Origin: Isoperla grammatica
Lineage: Eukaryota > Arthropoda > Insecta > Plecoptera > Perlodidae
Length of the DNA stretch: 64,000 nucleotides
NCBI GenBank assembly: GCA_945910005.1
Contig: OX246745.1
Coordinates: 15,450,006-15,514,005, forward strand
Reading direction: 5' to 3'
Notes under the pieces: model-generated
What the model saw: only the letters and a program-made list of their open reading frames with translations
Databases searched by the model: none
Told to the model about the DNA's origin: nothing
Made by a program: the position numbers and the translations under genes
Part shown: positions 62,486 through 64,000 of the stretch, piece after piece
Numbering within the stretch: position 1 is the stretch's first letter
Layout of the letters: every line of letters begins with the position of its first letter

Positions 62486-62887
62486 GAAGTTGAAGCAAAG
62501 ATTACTGAGTGGAGAAGATGTTTCATCGCCGTGTTAAAATATCTGCGCGAGTTATTTTGAAATTTTCTAAGTCTCACCACTAGTTCGAATTCTGACCGCA
62601 AGGAGCGCTAGCCCTGCACGTTTGGCCAAGGTCCACTAAATCCCCTGGCGGCTACTAGCGATCTAGTAGACCTTGCGTTTGACTTCGTTACCGTTAAACA
62701 AGGTCTACTAGATCGCTAGTACGTGCCAGGGGATTTAGTGGACCTTGAGTTTTAAACTTTTGGAAGAGCGACTCTTGCGGCGAGAATTCGAACTACACGT
62801 CGGACTTAGAAAATTTCGCTCAGACACGAGCAGACGAATTCCCATATGGATGAAACATCTTCTCCACTCAGTAATCTTTGGTTGAAG
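62486..62887. mobile_element. Nested palindrome (foldback element), about 400 bp
   Basis: Three paired blocks nest inward. Outer: CAAAGATTACTGAGTGGAGA (62496 on) with its complement ending near 62880, continuing through AGATGTTTCATC. Middle: GAAATTTTCTAAGTC and AGTTCGAATTCT with complements near 62780-62815. Inner: CAAGGTCCACTAAATCCCCT through CTAGCGATCTAGTAGACC (62628-62675) with a near-perfect complement at 62700-62745. No ORF. The inner arm is related to 931-955. It lies just before the MITE at 63.02 kb. Confidence 0.9.
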
Positions 62888-63023
62888 ACAGTCTCATGCT
62901 TACGGAATAAAGTTCAAGAGTACCAACTTAATTTTCTACTTCTATAGTTACTACCATCTAATTAAAACAGGTTGGTCAGGGATATTTACTCCCTTAGGAC
63001 GACTACTGTACTATACTACTAAA

Positions 63024-63322
63024 GGTCTCTCACACCAAGAAGTAAGACAGTGTAAGGGGAGTCAGGACCGCCCACAATTAGTTTCCAACCAAACAAGGTC
63101 GAATCACTAATGTTTTTCCCGATTATCTAGTACAATTTGGTTGCGTTAAGTTTTTTGACGGAAACCTGCTTGCACGTTTTCTTGTGCGTTACCGTCAAGA
63201 AACTCACCGCAACCAAATTGTACTAGATAACCGGGAAAAACGTCAGTGATTCGCGAATTGTTAAGTTGGAAACTAAATGTGGGCGGTCCTGATACTATCT
63301 TACTTCTTGCTGTGAGAGACCT
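63024..63322. mobile_element. Palindromic MITE, copy 2 (complete)
   Basis: Ends GGTCTCTCACACCAAGAAGT (left) and ACTTCTTGCTGTGAGAGACC (right) are inverted repeats. Inner blocks AGTCAGGACCGCCCAC, GATTATCTAGTACAATTTGG and TTAAGTTTTTTGACGG each pair with a complement on the right, so almost the whole 299 bp can fold. The right arm lacks the short GACTCCCCTGACA segment that is kept in copy 1 (2.26 kb). No ORF, so non-autonomous. Confidence 0.9.
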
Positions 63323-63366
63323 ATACACTAACACTATACTACTAGGAAAACGCTGTTTGACGCGTT

Positions 63367-63860
63367 GATAAGCGAGCGCGTCCATATCTACGAACGTTCT
63401 GGCGAAAAGATCTCAAAGCTAATAAAAACAACAACTAACAACAATTATTCAAGAATGTGCATTTCAACATTTTTTCTAATTTCCATAGCTTTTATACTTC
63501 CCGATATTGTTGAATGCAGTGCAATTTGCGTTGCTAAGAATTTTCGTTGTCATTCTGTCTAGTGTTTTCGCGGCGGTCCGCCACCATCACTAACAGTTAT
63601 TGAGTGTAACTTTGTAACTTTTCAAACGATTTTGCCTCAAAACTATACACCTTCAATCCACATCGAGGCTTGTGGATGGTTCAAATTTCAAGTTGATCGG
63701 ACTTTCCGTTCGACCGCTATCGACAGACATAAAAACAAAACAAAAACAAACAGAATGAAGTGCCATAAGAGTCTAGTACAAAAAAAACAAAAACAGAACG
63801 AAGTGCTATAAGAGTCTCGTGGAGACGCTCGCTTCGCTCGCTTAACTACTATATACTAGG
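63367..63860. mobile_element. Possible retroelement or MITE end
   Basis: The segment around 63675-63730 (TTCAAATTTCAAGTTGATCG, then CGGACTTTCCGTTCGACCGC, then TATCGACAGACATAAA) resembles the conserved 3'-UTR segment of some RTE-like LINEs and related SINEs. GATAAGCGAGCGCG near 63367 and CGCTCGCTTCGCTCGCTTAA near 63827 are an approximate inverted pair, so a TIR element is also possible. A near-duplicate of about 35 bp (AACAGAA(T/C)GAAGTGC(C/T)ATAAGAGTCT) is seen at 63749 and 63793. Identification is uncertain. Confidence 0.35.
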
Positions 63861-64000
63861 AATTTCCTAACACAACGAGCCTTAGTAATGACTAATGAGG
63901 CTTGTGCCCTTACTAAGCGGAAGACCGCCTTTACGAAAGTGTGGAAGAACGCCAGGAATCTGTTGACTTTGGTTTATAACAGAGAGTGCATGAAATACAA

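Overview
This window looks like gene-poor, AT-rich nuclear DNA from an animal, most likely an invertebrate. Bacterial or organellar origin is ruled out by the lack of long ORFs and operons, the very long simple-sequence runs, the tRNA-derived SINE heads, the LINE 3' end and the many hAT-like or foldback elements. Degenerate CCTAA (TTAGG-type) repeats near 18.9 kb are compatible with an arthropod but do not prove it, and I do not name a species. I recognise no complete protein-coding gene. The only coding remnant I identify with confidence is the C-terminal end of a LINE reverse-transcriptase ORF on the minus strand near 27.4-27.57 kb.

Layout. 0-5 kb: a SINE head, one copy of a palindromic MITE (2.04-2.31 kb), an hAT-type end (3.8 kb) and a GC-rich poly-G patch with a weak candidate exon. 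5-11 kb: a SINE fragment, a degenerate tandem triplication (6.1-6.7 kb) and a nine-copy 71-bp array (9.67-10.30 kb). 12-25 kb: mostly featureless, but with a striking palindrome with perfect 77-bp arms (16.3-16.5 kb), a three-copy dispersed repeat family (16.7, 17.1 and 25.2 kb) and a foldback element whose loop carries telomere-like CCTAA repeats (18.8-19.1 kb). 25-31 kb: SINE heads, the LINE 3' end and a 293-bp pure (GTA)n run. 31-39 kb: unrecognised ORFs and weak candidate exons, plus a 472-bp hAT MITE with an 8-bp target duplication carrying one mismatch. 39-47 kb: homopolymers, a 151-bp (GACA)n run, a 156-bp tandem array with a LINE-like tail and a second hAT MITE with a perfect 8-bp target duplication.

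48-58 kb is the most structured part. It holds three minisatellites (unit lengths 124, 115 and 70 bp), two foldback elements, a small palindromic MITE and a 356-bp (TAA)n run. The 124-bp and 70-bp arrays lie just inside two short inverted termini (a 12-bp motif beginning CCCAAGTAG) about 10.1 kb apart. The block could be one large non-autonomous element with subterminal satellites, or two separate element ends. 58-64 kb: a (TA)n run, a SINE, a candidate minus-strand exon with matching splice signals (60.33-60.58 kb), a hexamer-like minisatellite, a 400-bp nested palindrome and a second, more complete copy of the MITE from the left end.

No gene network can be described. The content is best read as an intergenic or intronic repeat landscape. 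The candidate exons are low-confidence and would need transcript or homology evidence.
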